A stretch of DNA of 64,000 nucleotides from Rhodoluna sp. KAS3 (GCF_026000575.1 NZ_AP026910.1:992001-1056000), one strand, 5' to 3'; shown: positions 26,915 to 35,942, counted from the first letter of the stretch. Numbers and translations: made by a program. The notes: generated by a model not told the origin, from the letters alone.

Positions 26915-27334
26915 ATGACTGTGGACTATCCAGTTAAGAAAACCGACGAACAGTGGCGAGAAGAACTCACCGAATTTGAGTATCACGTGCTGCGCCAAGC
27001 CGGAACCGAGAGAGCCTACACAGGCGAACTTCTAGACGAGCACCGAGTTGGCACATTTTCTTGTCGCGGCTGTGGCGCCGAATTGTTCAAGAGCGAAGCG
27101 AAATTTGATTCTCACTGCGGTTGGCCAAGTTTTTATGAGCCAAAAGCCGGCGACGCCGTTGAGCTCCTAGAGGACCGAAGCCACGGCATGGTTCGAGTTG
27201 AAGTGCGCTGCGCCAACTGCGGCTCTCATCTGGGTCACGTTTTTGAGGATGCCCCGCAGACCCCAAGCGGAGACCGATTCTGCATCAATTCAGTCAGTAT
27301 TACTTTTGATCAAGAGGCTAGGCTGAGGCCATGA
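26915..27334 (+). CDS. msrB: Peptide-methionine (R)-S-oxide reductase
   Basis: Repairs oxidised methionine (R form) in proteins. Two zinc CxxC pairs (FSCRGCGAELF, VRCANCGSHLGHVF), the substrate motif SHCGWPSFYEP and the catalytic Cys in DRFCINSVS are all present. Start is uncertain: ATG 26915 gives MTVDYPVKKTDEQW; GTG 26921 has AAAGG 7 bases upstream; the ATG at 26849 overlaps the divergent gene. Its stop overlaps the ATG of the next gene (ATGA). Confidence 0.95.
   Translation: MTVDYPVKKTDEQWREELTEFEYHVLRQAGTERAYTGELLDEHRVGTFSCRGCGAELFKSEAKFDSHCGWPSFYEPKAGDAVELLEDRSHGMVRVEVRCANCGSHLGHVFEDAPQTPSGDRFCINSVSITFDQEARLRP
27319..27333 (+). promoter_or_regulatory. Leaderless -10 box (TAGGCT-N6-ATG) inside the msrB end
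   Basis: TAGGCT lies in the last codons of msrB and is followed by GAGGCC and the ATG at 27331. It may give a separate transcript in addition to read-through from msrB. Confidence 0.4.
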
Positions 27335-27531
27335 GCGATTTCAAGAACCGTGGCAACCAGCACGTGACCAATGGTGGCGTTGGGGCGTTTATGTTTCTGG
27401 CCTTCATTGGGGCAGCCGTCTATTTCGTCGAGAAAGCCAACGGATTTTGGGAGTCCATCCTAGGAATCCTAAAAGCCCTCGTTTGGCCTGCATTTCTGGT
27501 CTACGAGGTCCTAAAAGACCTCCTTGGTTAG
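27331..27531 (+). CDS. Small membrane protein
   Basis: A 66-residue protein with a helix at GAFMFLAFIGAAVYFV and a second hydrophobic part at ILGILKALVWPAFLVYEVL. ATGA overlap with msrB. No family recognised; followed by a strong terminator. Confidence 0.7.
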   Translation: MSDFKNRGNQHVTNGGVGAFMFLAFIGAAVYFVEKANGFWESILGILKALVWPAFLVYEVLKDLLG

Positions 27532-27532
27532 A

Positions 27533-27563
27533 AAAAATGGACCCCAATTAGGGGTCCATTTTT
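27533..27563 (+). terminator. Intrinsic terminator after msrB unit
   Basis: 13-base perfect stem AAAAATGGACCCC with a 5-base loop and T-run. Confidence 0.93.
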
Positions 27564-27568
27564 ATTAG

Positions 27569-27641
27569 AGCCGACTAGGGGACTCGAACCCCTAACCACC
27601 TCATTACAAGTGAGGTGCGCTACCAATTGCGCCAAGTCGGC
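27569..27641 (-). tRNA. tRNA-Thr (TGT anticodon)
   Basis: Minus-strand cloverleaf: acceptor GCCGACT/AGTCGGC, D-arm GCGC, anticodon stem CCTCA/TGAGG with loop CTTGTAA giving TGT, T-arm AGGGG-TTCGAGT-CCCCT. CCA is not encoded. Confidence 0.95.
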
Positions 27642-27700
27642 CAGTTGCTCGAAAGCAACTTGTCTAGACTACTGCGTCTAGAACTTTTTTGCAGGTATTT

Positions 27701-28552
27701 CTAGCCCTGCGTTGCAGCCTGCAAGAACTGTGCAAATCGAGCTGGGCTAACCAACTCTTCTCCGGTAGCCCAGGTGTATTGCTGACCATTCACAATGATG
27801 GTTGGTGTTCCTCCCATTGTTATGTCAGTGCCAGGCACTACCTCGTTCAAAATCCGAGTTGTCGAGGCAGTCAACCATGAGTCGTAACTCTTGTTGTTGA
27901 TGCACTCTGCAATTACGTCATTATCCGCAGCACCGGCTTCAACTGCCCAGTCGATCAACTGAGCGTTATCCGGACCAGCGGTACCTTCGGCAGGCTGGTT
28001 TTCGAACAGAATCTGGTGGAACTTGAAGAATGAGTTTGGTGCTTCCTCAGCAACACAGATAGCTGCGTTGGCTGCACGGCTTGAATATGAGTTCAAAGAC
28101 TGACCGTCAAGGAATGAAACCGGGTGGACTTCAAGGGTTGCTGCGCCAGATGAAACCCAGCTTTCAATCTGAGATGAATTTGGCACCTCAAACGCCTGGC
28201 AAATTGGGCACTGGTAATCGACATACATGATGATGTTTGGAACCTCAGCCGAGCCAGAACTTGGAGTCGCCGACGGTGTTGGAGTTGAGGTCTTGGTGTA
28301 GGCCTCTAGGTTGGCGCCGATCTTGACGCCGTCATTGAACGAGAAGTTTGCTGGAGTCAGCTCAACCTTGTTGGCGCCAGAGACAACCACTGAAGTGACG
28401 ATTGCTACCGAGCCTAGAATCGCGGCAACGATGCCGAGACGCAAGAAGAGCTTCTTACGCTGCTCGCCCTTTTTGTGCTGTTCGCGCATTTCACGTGCTT
28501 TTGCTCGAGCTGCTTCACGCTGTTCGCTACGAGTTGGCTTGTTCGGAGTCAT
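27701..28552 (-). CDS. Membrane-anchored DsbA-like thiol oxidoreductase
   Basis: A 283-residue protein: highly charged cytoplasmic N-terminus (EQREAARAKAREMREQ), one membrane helix at about 37-58, a Thr/Pro/Ser linker and an extracellular DsbA/thioredoxin-fold domain with the redox motif CPIC at 115-118, an inserted helical part and the cis-Pro loop GGTPTIIVNG. It probably makes or repairs disulfides in exported proteins. Faces the ugpC-type gene divergently. Confidence 0.9.
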   Translation of the reverse strand: MTPNKPTRSEQREAARAKAREMREQHKKGEQRKKLFLRLGIVAAILGSVAIVTSVVVSGANKVELTPANFSFNDGVKIGANLEAYTKTSTPTPSATPSSGSAEVPNIIMYVDYQCPICQAFEVPNSSQIESWVSSGAATLEVHPVSFLDGQSLNSYSSRAANAAICVAEEAPNSFFKFHQILFENQPAEGTAGPDNAQLIDWAVEAGAADNDVIAECINNKSYDSWLTASTTRILNEVVPGTDITMGGTPTIIVNGQQYTWATGEELVSPARFAQFLQAATQG

Positions 28553-28571
28553 GAAAATCCTTTGCTGTTAA

Positions 28572-28587
28572 GTCACGATTTGGTGAC
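28572..28587. promoter_or_regulatory. Palindrome between dsbA-like and ugpC-like genes
   Basis: GTCAC-N6-GTGAC, a 5-base inverted repeat in the shared promoter space. Possible operator for a dimeric regulator; the regulator is unknown. Confidence 0.25.
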
Positions 28588-28714
28588 AGTCAGGCTTTCT
28601 AGTCTAGATGAGCAGTGATGGCTGGAATAATAAAAGAGTTCAGCAGCGTCGCTGGTGAATTTCTTACACAACGGATCGTCCGGCACGTACCTGCCGGTGA
28701 AGGAAATAGAAAAA

Positions 28715-29791
28715 ATGGCATCAGTAACATTCGACAGTGCAACCCGCATGTACCCAGGCGGTACCCGCGCAGCAGTTAACAAGCTAAACCTAGAAATCGC
28801 AGACGGCGAGTTCCTAGTTCTTGTTGGCCCATCAGGTTGCGGTAAGTCAACCTCTCTCCGCATGCTTGCGGGTCTTGAAGAAGTCAACGACGGCGCAATC
28901 CGCATCGGTGACCGCGATGTAACCCACACCCCACCAAAAGACCGCGACATTGCAATGGTTTTCCAGAACTACGCTTTGTACCCACACATGACCGTTGCTG
29001 AGAACATGGGCTTTGCCCTGAAGATCGCCGGCGTGAGCAAAGAAGAGCGCGCAGCTCGTGTTCTTGAAGCAGCGAAGCTTCTTGACCTAGAGCAGTACCT
29101 AGCCCGCAAGCCAAAGGCCCTTTCAGGTGGTCAGCGTCAGCGTGTTGCAATGGGTCGTGCCATTGTTCGAAAGCCACAGGTATTCCTTATGGATGAGCCG
29201 CTTTCAAACCTTGACGCCAAGCTTCGTGTTCAGACTCGTACTCAGATTGCGTCTCTGCAGCGCCGCCTTGGTGTAACCACCGTTTACGTAACCCACGACC
29301 AGGTTGAAGCAATGACCATGGGTGACCGCGTTGCTGTTATGAAGGACGGCCTTCTACAGCAGGTTGCTACCCCACAGGAGCTTTACGACCGCCCAGCAAA
29401 CGTATTCGTTGCCGGATTCATTGGCTCACCTGCCATGAACCTAATCCAGCTTCCAATCGTTGACGGTGGAGTTCAGTTCGGTACTGCCGTTCTTCCGGTT
29501 GAGGCTTCAGTTCTAGCCAAGACCAGCGCAAAGAGCATCACCGTAGGTATCCGCCCAGAGAACATGTCTGTTTCAAAGGACAAGGGTGTTGCGGTTGAGG
29601 TTGACGTTGTTGAAGAGCTAGGTGCTGACGGCTACCTATACGGTCACACCACCATCGATGGCGCAAAGGCTGACGTTACCGCTCGTGTAGACGGTCGCGT
29701 TCACCCACACGCTGGCGACAACGTATTCCTAATCCCTGAGGGCGGAATCGTTCACTTGTTTGACGTTGAGTCAGGCGAGCGCCTCAACTAG
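28715..29791 (+). CDS. ABC sugar-import ATPase, UgpC/MsmX/SugC type
   Basis: Energy subunit for carbohydrate importers, 358 residues. Walker [11 protein letters not shown]-loop VFQNYALYPHM, signature LSGGQRQRVAMGRA, Walker B FLMDEPLSNLDA and a C-terminal regulatory TOBE domain. No permease or binding-protein genes are beside it, so it is likely a shared ATPase for several importers. AAGGAAA upstream supports ATG 28715. Codon use is strongly restricted, suggesting high expression. A hairpin (CCGGCA/TGCCGG, 28680-28697) lies just before the Shine-Dalgarno sequence. Confidence 0.93.
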   Translation: MASVTFDSATRMYPGGTRAAVNKLNLEIADGEFLVLVGPSGCGKSTSLRMLAGLEEVNDGAIRIGDRDVTHTPPKDRDIAMVFQNYALYPHMTVAENMGFALKIAGVSKEERAARVLEAAKLLDLEQYLARKPKALSGGQRQRVAMGRAIVRKPQVFLMDEPLSNLDAKLRVQTRTQIASLQRRLGVTTVYVTHDQVEAMTMGDRVAVMKDGLLQQVATPQELYDRPANVFVAGFIGSPAMNLIQLPIVDGGVQFGTAVLPVEASVLAKTSAKSITVGIRPENMSVSKDKGVAVEVDVVEELGADGYLYGHTTIDGAKADVTARVDGRVHPHAGDNVFLIPEGGIVHLFDVESGERLN

Positions 29792-31098
29792 TGACCTCAC
29801 TAGACATTACGGCTGCCACGGTAGAACCAGCTCTGCTGGATCTACCGTGGCATTTGCCATTAGAGGACTGGCCGGCTGAAAACATCGCTGCCCTACCAAA
29901 GGGACTCAGCCGCCACACGGTTAGATTTGCTCATCTAAACGATCACGTAATCGCAATTAAAGAGACTCTGCCAGAGCTTGCCAAGCGTGAATACGACATG
30001 CTCAAACTGCTCATCAAACTTGATGTTCCTTGCGTTGAGCCTTTTGCAATCATCAACAATCGCACCACCGATGACGGCGAGGAGCTGCTATCGGTGTTGA
30101 TCACTCGACACCTAAAGTTTTCGTTGCCGTATCGCGCGATGTGGTCACAGGGGCTTCGTCCTGAAACCGCCACCCGCCTGGTGGATGCACTGGCTCTCCT
30201 GCTGGTTCGCCTACATATTGCCGGATTCTTTTGGGGCGATGTTTCTCTATCGAACACCCTGTTCCGCCGAGACGCCGGAGCTTTTGCGGCCTATTTGGTC
30301 GATGCCGAAACCGGGCACCTCTACGATTCAGGACTGTCAAAGGGTCAGCGAGAGAACGACCTTGAGATTGCCCGCATTAACATTGCCGGTGAATTGATGG
30401 ACCTCATCGCCAGCGGTAATGCTCAGCCTGGAGTAGATGCACTTGCTACCAGTGAACGAATTGTCGCAAAGTACCGCGAACTGTGGGACGCCCTGACCGG
30501 CGTTGAAACTTTCGAGGCAGCCGACCGCTGGAAGATCAACCGCAGAGTGGATCGCCTAAATGACCTCGGATTCGACATCGAAGAGCTGGCCATCAAAACT
30601 GATGCAACCGGCACTCAGGTGCGAATTCAGCCGAAGGTTGTTGATGCTGGTCACCACACCCGCAGATTGATTCGACTAACCGGCTTGGACGTTGAAGAGA
30701 ATCAGGCTCGACGACTACTCAACGACCTGGACCAGTATCGAGTTGATCATCCACGTCCGGGTGCAGATGAAGAGGTTTTGGCCCACGAATGGCTAAGTCA
30801 CGCATTTGAACCGGTCGTAACGGCGATTCCAAAGGACCTGTCAGGAAGGCTAGAGCCTGCAGAGGTTTATCACCAGGTTTTGGAACACCGCTGGTACATG
30901 TGCGAGAAAGCATCTCGGGATGTTTCATTGGAAGAGGCAACCAGCAGCTACATCGAGAATGTGCTGCGTAACCGCCGCGATGAAGAGGCCTACTTGGGTG
31001 CTCCGACCGGCGTGATTACCCTGCCAACCGCCATTCCATCGGGCACCATCGTTGTGGCTGAGGATGACGAAGAAGCCGACTGGCGCGACCTGGTTTAA
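29791..31098 (+). CDS. DUF4032 protein with a kinase-like core
   Basis: A 435-residue protein. Residues about 50-190 look like a small-kinase fold: IAIKETLPELAKREYDML with a candidate nucleotide-binding Lys-Glu pair, the catalytic-loop-like FFWGDVSLSNTLF and the metal-binding-like YLVDAETGHLYD. The rest, including the C-terminal DUF4032 region, is unassigned. Translation starts at GTG overlapping the ATPase stop (TAGTG), so it is coupled to the sugar ATPase. A regulatory kinase for sugar uptake is an attractive but unproven reading. Confidence 0.8.
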   Translation: MTSLDITAATVEPALLDLPWHLPLEDWPAENIAALPKGLSRHTVRFAHLNDHVIAIKETLPELAKREYDMLKLLIKLDVPCVEPFAIINNRTTDDGEELLSVLITRHLKFSLPYRAMWSQGLRPETATRLVDALALLLVRLHIAGFFWGDVSLSNTLFRRDAGAFAAYLVDAETGHLYDSGLSKGQRENDLEIARINIAGELMDLIASGNAQPGVDALATSERIVAKYRELWDALTGVETFEAADRWKINRRVDRLNDLGFDIEELAIKTDATGTQVRIQPKVVDAGHHTRRLIRLTGLDVEENQARRLLNDLDQYRVDHPRPGADEEVLAHEWLSHAFEPVVTAIPKDLSGRLEPAEVYHQVLEHRWYMCEKASRDVSLEEATSSYIENVLRNRRDEEAYLGAPTGVITLPTAIPSGTIVVAEDDEEADWRDLV

Positions 31099-31115
31099 AA
31101 ACTTACCGACCAGCA

Positions 31116-31162
31116 CTTAAATAGTTGATCCCCGACCATCGGTCGGGGATCAACTATTTAAG
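31116..31162. terminator. Perfect 22-base hairpin, likely bidirectional terminator
   Basis: CTTAAATAGTTG plus ATCCCCGACC pairs perfectly with the downstream arm around a 3-base loop (ATC). It separates the convergent DUF4032 gene and rlmB. It lacks a long T-run, unlike the other terminators here. Confidence 0.8.
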
Positions 31163-31169
31163 CCAATGC

Positions 31170-32210
31170 TTAGCGCTTGAGTGCAGCGCGGCGCTTCGAG
31201 ACCTCGTACAAAGTAACGCTGGCAGCAATACCGGCGTTTAGCGACTCTGTGTCGCGTGCAATTGGAATCGACAGAACGGCATCGCAGTTTTCAGTGACCA
31301 AACGCGAAAGACCCTTGCCTTCAGAACCAACAACCAGAAGCAGCGGCTCAGTTGCCAACTCAAACTGAGGAAGACTCATGTCGCCGTCTCCGTCAAGGCC
31401 GACAACAAATACGCCACGCTTCTTGAACTCTTTTAGCGTGCTGTTTAGGTTTGCCGCCAAGGCAACCGGAACGCGAGCAGCGGCACCGGCCGAGGTCTTC
31501 CAAGCCGAAGCGGTAACACCGGTTGATCGACGCTGAGGCAAAATTACGCCCTGGCCGCCGAAAGCCGCCACAGAACGAATGATGGCACCTAGGTTTCTTG
31601 GGTCAGTGATGCCGTCAAGGGCAACAAAGAGCGGGCGCTGGCCACGAGCCAGAACCATGTCAAGCATTTCCATTGGGTGCTGGTACTTGTATGGCGGCAC
31701 CGACAGAGCAATTCCCTGGTGCACTGAGTCAAAACCGGTCATGCGGTCCATCTCAGGGCGGGTTACTTCGTTCACCGCAATACCGCGTGAAGCTGCAATC
31801 TTGATTGCTTCTTTTACGCGGTCATCCATTTCAATGCGGGCTGCGATGAACAGTGCGGTGGCAGGAACCTTTGAACGCAAGGCCTCGACTACTGAGTTGC
31901 GGCCCGAAAGAACCTCAGATGCGTCGGCAGCCTTGGCTACGCGCTGACCCGAGCGAGCGGCTGCACCGCCTGAACCTGCGGTGCGGGCAGCAGGTGCCAG
32001 AAACTCTCCGCGGCGAGCAGGAACAGCACCGGTAGCAGCCTTGTGCTTTTCAGCAGCAGCCTTTGCCTTATATGCCTTGTGGTACGGGCGGTCTTCAGCC
32101 TTTGGAGTTGGTCCGCGACCCTCAAGAGCCTGCTTTCCGTGACCTCCGGTACCTACCTTTAATCCTTTTTTGCCCTTAGCTGCGCCTGGGCGACCTGGTT
32201 TTCCAGCCAT
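31170..32210 (-). CDS. rlmB: 23S rRNA 2'-O-methyltransferase RlmB/TsnR-type (SpoU family)
   Basis: Methylates ribose in 23S rRNA (G2251 in E. coli RlmB). Residues 1-95 are a basic, Gly/Lys/Ala-rich extension common in Actinobacteria; then the RNA-binding domain (SGRNSVVEALRS) and the trefoil-knot domain with motifs DPRNLGAIIRSVAAFG, LLLVVGSEGKGLSRL and IPIARDTESLNAGIAASVTLYE. Directly after cysS with no gap, in the order known from Mycobacterium (Rv3580c-Rv3579c). Confidence 0.93.
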   Translation of the reverse strand: MAGKPGRPGAAKGKKGLKVGTGGHGKQALEGRGPTPKAEDRPYHKAYKAKAAAEKHKAATGAVPARRGEFLAPAARTAGSGGAAARSGQRVAKAADASEVLSGRNSVVEALRSKVPATALFIAARIEMDDRVKEAIKIAASRGIAVNEVTRPEMDRMTGFDSVHQGIALSVPPYKYQHPMEMLDMVLARGQRPLFVALDGITDPRNLGAIIRSVAAFGGQGVILPQRRSTGVTASAWKTSAGAAARVPVALAANLNSTLKEFKKRGVFVVGLDGDGDMSLPQFELATEPLLLVVGSEGKGLSRLVTENCDAVLSIPIARDTESLNAGIAASVTLYEVSKRRAALKR

Positions 32211-33617
32211 TTAACTAACACTCCAATGGGTTCCGTCGGCAGCATCTTCAATTGAAATGCCTGCTGCCTTTAGTTGATCTCTAATCGCGTCTGATCGCGC
32301 GAAGTCTTTGGCTGCTCTAGCAGCGTTTCGTTCAGCAATAAGTTCATGAATCAATGACCCGAGAGCTTGGGTGTGGGCTGAACCAGCCGAGTTTTCAGAG
32401 TCGGACTCTAAACCCAGCACTTCGAGCATAGCCTGTAAGCCGATTACTGCCTTTCGGACTGCAGCAGCATCTCCGGCATCGAGGGCTGCATTTCCCTCAC
32501 GAACTGTATCGTGCAGCACTCCAAGTGCAACCGGGATGGCTAGGTCGTCATCCATGGCAGCAATAAACGCGGCTGGCAGCGCCTCAAGGGTTGACCCATC
32601 AAAGGTTTCAGCAGTACCAGAACGGTTGGCTCGCGCCAAGAAGTTTTGGATGCGACCGAACGCAGTTGCCGCCTCGTCAAGTACGCCCTCGTGATAGTCG
32701 AGAACTGACCGGTAGTGCGCTGAGCCTAGGTAGTAGCGAACCACCGCTGGCTCGGCGGCCGCAAGAAGGTCTGCCGCAAAAATTGAGTTTCCGAGTGACT
32801 TGGACATTTTTTGGCCATTCACATTAACCAGCCCATTGTGCAGCCAGTAATTTGCAAACTTGTCACCCGCAGCTGAGCTCTGGGCCAACTCGTTCTCGTG
32901 GTGCGGGAACCGAAGGTCCAGTCCCCCACCGTGAATATCAAAGTTTGAACCCAGATACTTGGTAGCCATTGCTGAACATTCGATGTGCCAGCCTGGGCGA
33001 CCCAAACCAAAGCGCGTCGGCCAAGCTGCCGACTCAGGTTCGTCTGATTTGCGCGCCTTCCAGAGGGCAAAGTCGTGTGGGCTTCGCTTTCCGCGAAGGT
33101 CAGCGTCTGCATCAGCATCCATGTCATCAACACGCTGGTTGGTAAGTGACCCGTATTCAGCCCATTTTGATGCGGCAAAGTAAACATTGGCCGAGGCATC
33201 ATCTGCCTGATACGCGTATCCGTTTGCAATCAAACGTTCAATCAATTCGAGCATCTCAGGTACTGCGCCGGTAGCTCGTGGCTCATAGGTTGGCGGCTTG
33301 ATACCCAATGCCGCATAGGCACGGTTGAAATCAATCTCGAACCGATAGGCCAAACCCCACCATGGCTCGCCGGTCACCTTGGCATTCTCGAGCACTTTGT
33401 CATCAATGTCGGTCACATTGCGAACCAGCGTGACCTGCATGCCCTTGACCTCAAGCCACCTGCGCAACTGGTCGTAAACCAATGCCGAACGTAGGTGACC
33501 CACGTGTGGCAACCCCTGAACGGTCGGGCCGCAGAGGTAAATACCAACCTGACCGGGCGTGATTGGCGCAAAGGCGCGAACAGACTGAGCTCGTGAATCA
33601 AATAGATTTAGGGTCAC
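32211..33617 (-). CDS. cysS: Cysteinyl-tRNA synthetase
   Basis: Class I synthetase, 468 residues. HIGH-type motif as LPHVGHLRSALVYD, zinc ligands in LCGPTVQG and HIECSAM plus HHENELAQ, and KMSKSLGNS. Starts at GTG overlapping the ispDF stop (GTGA). Ends directly before the rlmB ATG. Confidence 0.96.
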   Translation of the reverse strand: MTLNLFDSRAQSVRAFAPITPGQVGIYLCGPTVQGLPHVGHLRSALVYDQLRRWLEVKGMQVTLVRNVTDIDDKVLENAKVTGEPWWGLAYRFEIDFNRAYAALGIKPPTYEPRATGAVPEMLELIERLIANGYAYQADDASANVYFAASKWAEYGSLTNQRVDDMDADADADLRGKRSPHDFALWKARKSDEPESAAWPTRFGLGRPGWHIECSAMATKYLGSNFDIHGGGLDLRFPHHENELAQSSAAGDKFANYWLHNGLVNVNGQKMSKSLGNSIFAADLLAAAEPAVVRYYLGSAHYRSVLDYHEGVLDEAATAFGRIQNFLARANRSGTAETFDGSTLEALPAAFIAAMDDDLAIPVALGVLHDTVREGNAALDAGDAAAVRKAVIGLQAMLEVLGLESDSENSAGSAHTQALGSLIHELIAERNAARAAKDFARSDAIRDQLKAAGISIEDAADGTHWSVS

Positions 33618-34789
33618 GATTTCAGCCTACCTTCGGCCCTAGAAATCAGCGCTGAGGCTACTGCTGCAACACCCTCGGAGTTGCCCAAGAAACCCAGCCC
33701 ATCGGTTGTGGTCGCACCCAGAGTGACCGGAGCCCCGATCAATGCCGTTAGCACCGATTCGACGCGGTCCCGGTGAGGAGCCACCTTTGGACGGTTGCCA
33801 ATAATTTGAACGGCCACGTTTTCTACTCGGTAACCGTTCTCAGCCAAGAGATTCAGGGCACCTTCGATAAACACGCGCCCGTTGGCACCGGCAAACTCAG
33901 GGCGATCGACACCAAAATTTGAACCGATGTCGCCCAGGCCAGCAGCCGAAAGCAGGGCGTCAACAATGGCGTGGCTTACTGCATCGCCGTCACTGTGACC
34001 ATCTAGCCCTCGTTCGCCATCCCAGATGACAGTGCCTAGGTAAAGCGGCTTAGCCGCGTCATCGGTGAATCGGTGAACATCGGTTCCGATTCCGGTGCGC
34101 ATGTTTCTGGCAAAACGAAGTTCGGCTGCGGCCAGGTCATCGGCCGTTGTGATTTTGAACGCGCGGGCATCTCCCTCGACGGCATTGATTTGAATGCCGT
34201 GAGCTTGAGCCAGCGCAGCGTCATCGGTGTATTCATGCTTTGCGTTCTCGTAGGCGTCTTTCAGCGCTGAAGCAACAAAACCCTGGGGCGTTTGGGCAGC
34301 TCTTAGGGTGTTGCGGTCGATGGTCTCGCGAACGATTTCATCGTCAACTCTTTTGATGGTGTCAACTACGTGCATAACCGGCAGGGCAGCCAGACCTGAA
34401 CGCCTGACTTCGGCGGCTACCTTTTCAAACAGCAATGCTGGGGCGAGCGCTCGAGCAGCATCGTGAACCAGCACAACCTCGACATCGGGGTCGAGTGCGC
34501 CCAGTGCGATTTGAATGGACTGCTGCCGAGTTGTGCCACCAGGCACGACGTCAAACCGAACCGACTTACCCGCTAGAGCGGCGTCGGCAAGTTCTGCGGT
34601 TTGCTGCTCGTGACCGGCAGGAACAGCAATTATCACTTGCTCTAGGGCAGCGATGTCGGCAACATTTTCGAGAGTGTGCTGAAGCAGCGATTTCTCGGCA
34701 AGATTTACAAAGGCTTTAGGTTTGTCGGCACCCAGTCGTGTGCCCAGCCCCGCAGCAACAACGACCACCGCAAGATCGCGAACGGTCAT
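33614..34789 (-). CDS. ispDF: Bifunctional IspD-IspF of the MEP isoprenoid pathway
   Basis: A 391-residue fusion. Residues 1-225 are 2-C-methyl-D-erythritol 4-phosphate cytidylyltransferase (VVAAGLGTRLGADKPKAF, LVHDAARALAP, TPQGF). Residues 232-391 are 2-C-methyl-D-erythritol 2,4-cyclodiphosphate synthase (TGIGTDVHRF with the DxH zinc ligands, GLDGHSDGDAVSHA, DIGSNFG). Steps 3 and 5 of the pathway are thus on one chain; in Mycobacterium they are separate neighbours. No ribosome binding site is seen; a TAGGTT box whose TAG is the carD stop lies 6 bases before ATG. Confidence 0.95.
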   Translation of the reverse strand: MTVRDLAVVVVAAGLGTRLGADKPKAFVNLAEKSLLQHTLENVADIAALEQVIIAVPAGHEQQTAELADAALAGKSVRFDVVPGGTTRQQSIQIALGALDPDVEVVLVHDAARALAPALLFEKVAAEVRRSGLAALPVMHVVDTIKRVDDEIVRETIDRNTLRAAQTPQGFVASALKDAYENAKHEYTDDAALAQAHGIQINAVEGDARAFKITTADDLAAAELRFARNMRTGIGTDVHRFTDDAAKPLYLGTVIWDGERGLDGHSDGDAVSHAIVDALLSAAGLGDIGSNFGVDRPEFAGANGRVFIEGALNLLAENGYRVENVAVQIIGNRPKVAPHRDRVESVLTALIGAPVTLGATTTDGLGFLGNSEGVAAVASALISRAEGRLKS

Positions 34790-34801
34790 GTTTAGAACCT
34801 A
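34787..34801 (-). promoter_or_regulatory. Stop codon/-10 overlap: TAGGTT-N6-ATG
   Basis: On the minus strand the carD stop TAG begins TAGGTT, followed by CTAAAC and the ispDF ATG. Confidence 0.45.
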
Positions 34802-35281
34802 GGAGGCTAGAACTTCGTCGAGAGTGGCAGAAGCCTTTTCTTCGTCGACCTTGCGAGCAAGCGCCAACTCTGAAACCAAAATCTGACGAGCCTTAGCAAG
34901 CATGCGCTTTTCACCAGCTGATAGACCGCGATCCTGGTCGCGGCGCCAAAGGTCACGAACAACCTCAGAAACCTTAACTACGTCGCCAGAGGCAAGCTTC
35001 TCAAGGTTTGCCTTGTAGCGGCGTGACCAGTTGGTTGGCTCCTCGGTAAATTCGGCGCGCAAAACGCTGAAGACCTGCTCGACACCCTTTTTGTCAATGA
35101 CGTCGCGAACACCGACCATCTCAACGTTCTCGGCTGGCACCCAAATGGTGAGGTCGCCCTGAGCAACCTTGAGCTGTAGGTAGAGTCTGGTCTCGCCGCG
35201 AATAGTGCGGTCAGCAACCTCGATGATTTGTGCAGCACCGTGGTGTGGGTATACGACGGTTTCGCCGACTTCAAACTTCAT
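34799..35281 (-). CDS. carD: CarD-family RNA polymerase-binding regulator
   Basis: A 160-residue global regulator that stabilises open promoter complexes. N-terminal RNA-polymerase-interacting domain ([37 protein letters not shown]) and a helical DNA-binding C-terminal domain ([35 protein letters not shown]). TAAAAT upstream and GAAGGGAA before the ATG are the likely promoter and ribosome site. Head of the carD-ispDF-cysS-rlmB unit. Confidence 0.95.
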   Translation of the reverse strand: MKFEVGETVVYPHHGAAQIIEVADRTIRGETRLYLQLKVAQGDLTIWVPAENVEMVGVRDVIDKKGVEQVFSVLRAEFTEEPTNWSRRYKANLEKLASGDVVKVSEVVRDLWRRDQDRGLSAGEKRMLAKARQILVSELALARKVDEEKASATLDEVLAS

Positions 35282-35379
35282 GTGGGTGATTCCCTTCAGA
35301 AACCACTATTTTACCACAGCACAGAGGCAATAGATAGGGATAAACTAGAGGGGCTATTGAGCGTTTCTCAGGAGGAATA

Positions 35380-35880
35380 ATGGCAATCCGCAAACTTGCA
35401 GCAGTTTCAATCGCCGCGGCCGTAATGCTGGGCACAAGCGGCTGCAACTTTACAAGCCCTGTTGCATCAATGGAGCAGTATGCCCCAAGCGACGGCTCGC
35501 AGATTGACCTTGAGAATGTGAAGGCCCGCAACTTTATCTATGTTGCTGGCGAAGAATTTGGCGGCCTATTCGGCACCTTGGTCAACCCTTCTCTCGAGGC
35601 TCAGACCGTGCGCATTCAGTACACCGATGCCACCCTGGCTGAGAAGAAATCAATCAGCGTCAACCTTCTTCCAGGCGGAGTTCTGGACATCGGTTACAAC
35701 GGAACTGCCCCACTATTGGTTGACCTCGGCTCAACCCCTGGCGCAATGGTCAGCATCTACCTAAACGAGGGAAGCAACAGCGGTCGCGAGTTGAACGTTC
35801 CGGTTCTTGACGCAACCCTTCCTGAGTACCAGCCGCTGGTTGACGCACTCAACTCAGCAGTCCCTGCCTCAGCAGAATAA
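35380..35880 (+). CDS. Lipoprotein, unknown function
   Basis: A 166-residue exported lipoprotein: signal peptide with lipobox LGTSGC, mature start CNFTSPVASMEQYAPSDG, then a beta-rich domain (NFIYVAGEEFGGLFGTLVNPS). Similar actinobacterial proteins are described only as hypothetical lipoproteins. Strong ribosome site AGGAGGAA and a TAAACT -10. Convergent with regX3. Confidence 0.8.
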   Translation: MAIRKLAAVSIAAAVMLGTSGCNFTSPVASMEQYAPSDGSQIDLENVKARNFIYVAGEEFGGLFGTLVNPSLEAQTVRIQYTDATLAEKKSISVNLLPGGVLDIGYNGTAPLLVDLGSTPGAMVSIYLNEGSNSGRELNVPVLDATLPEYQPLVDALNSAVPASAE

Positions 35881-35890
35881 GAACTTAGGC

Positions 35891-35920
35891 AAAAACACCT
35901 CCCAATCGGGAGGTGTTTTT
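35891..35920. terminator. Bidirectional terminator, lipoprotein gene/regX3
   Basis: 13-base perfect stem AAAAACACCTCCC with AATC loop and T-runs on both strands. Confidence 0.94.
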
Positions 35921-35942
35921 CTTTATATGGCTTTGGACCGGC

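Noticed and set aside
28655-28714. 20-residue N-terminal extension of the UgpC-like ATPase
   Set aside because: AAGGAAA before ATG 28715 and the normal family N-terminus favour the later start.
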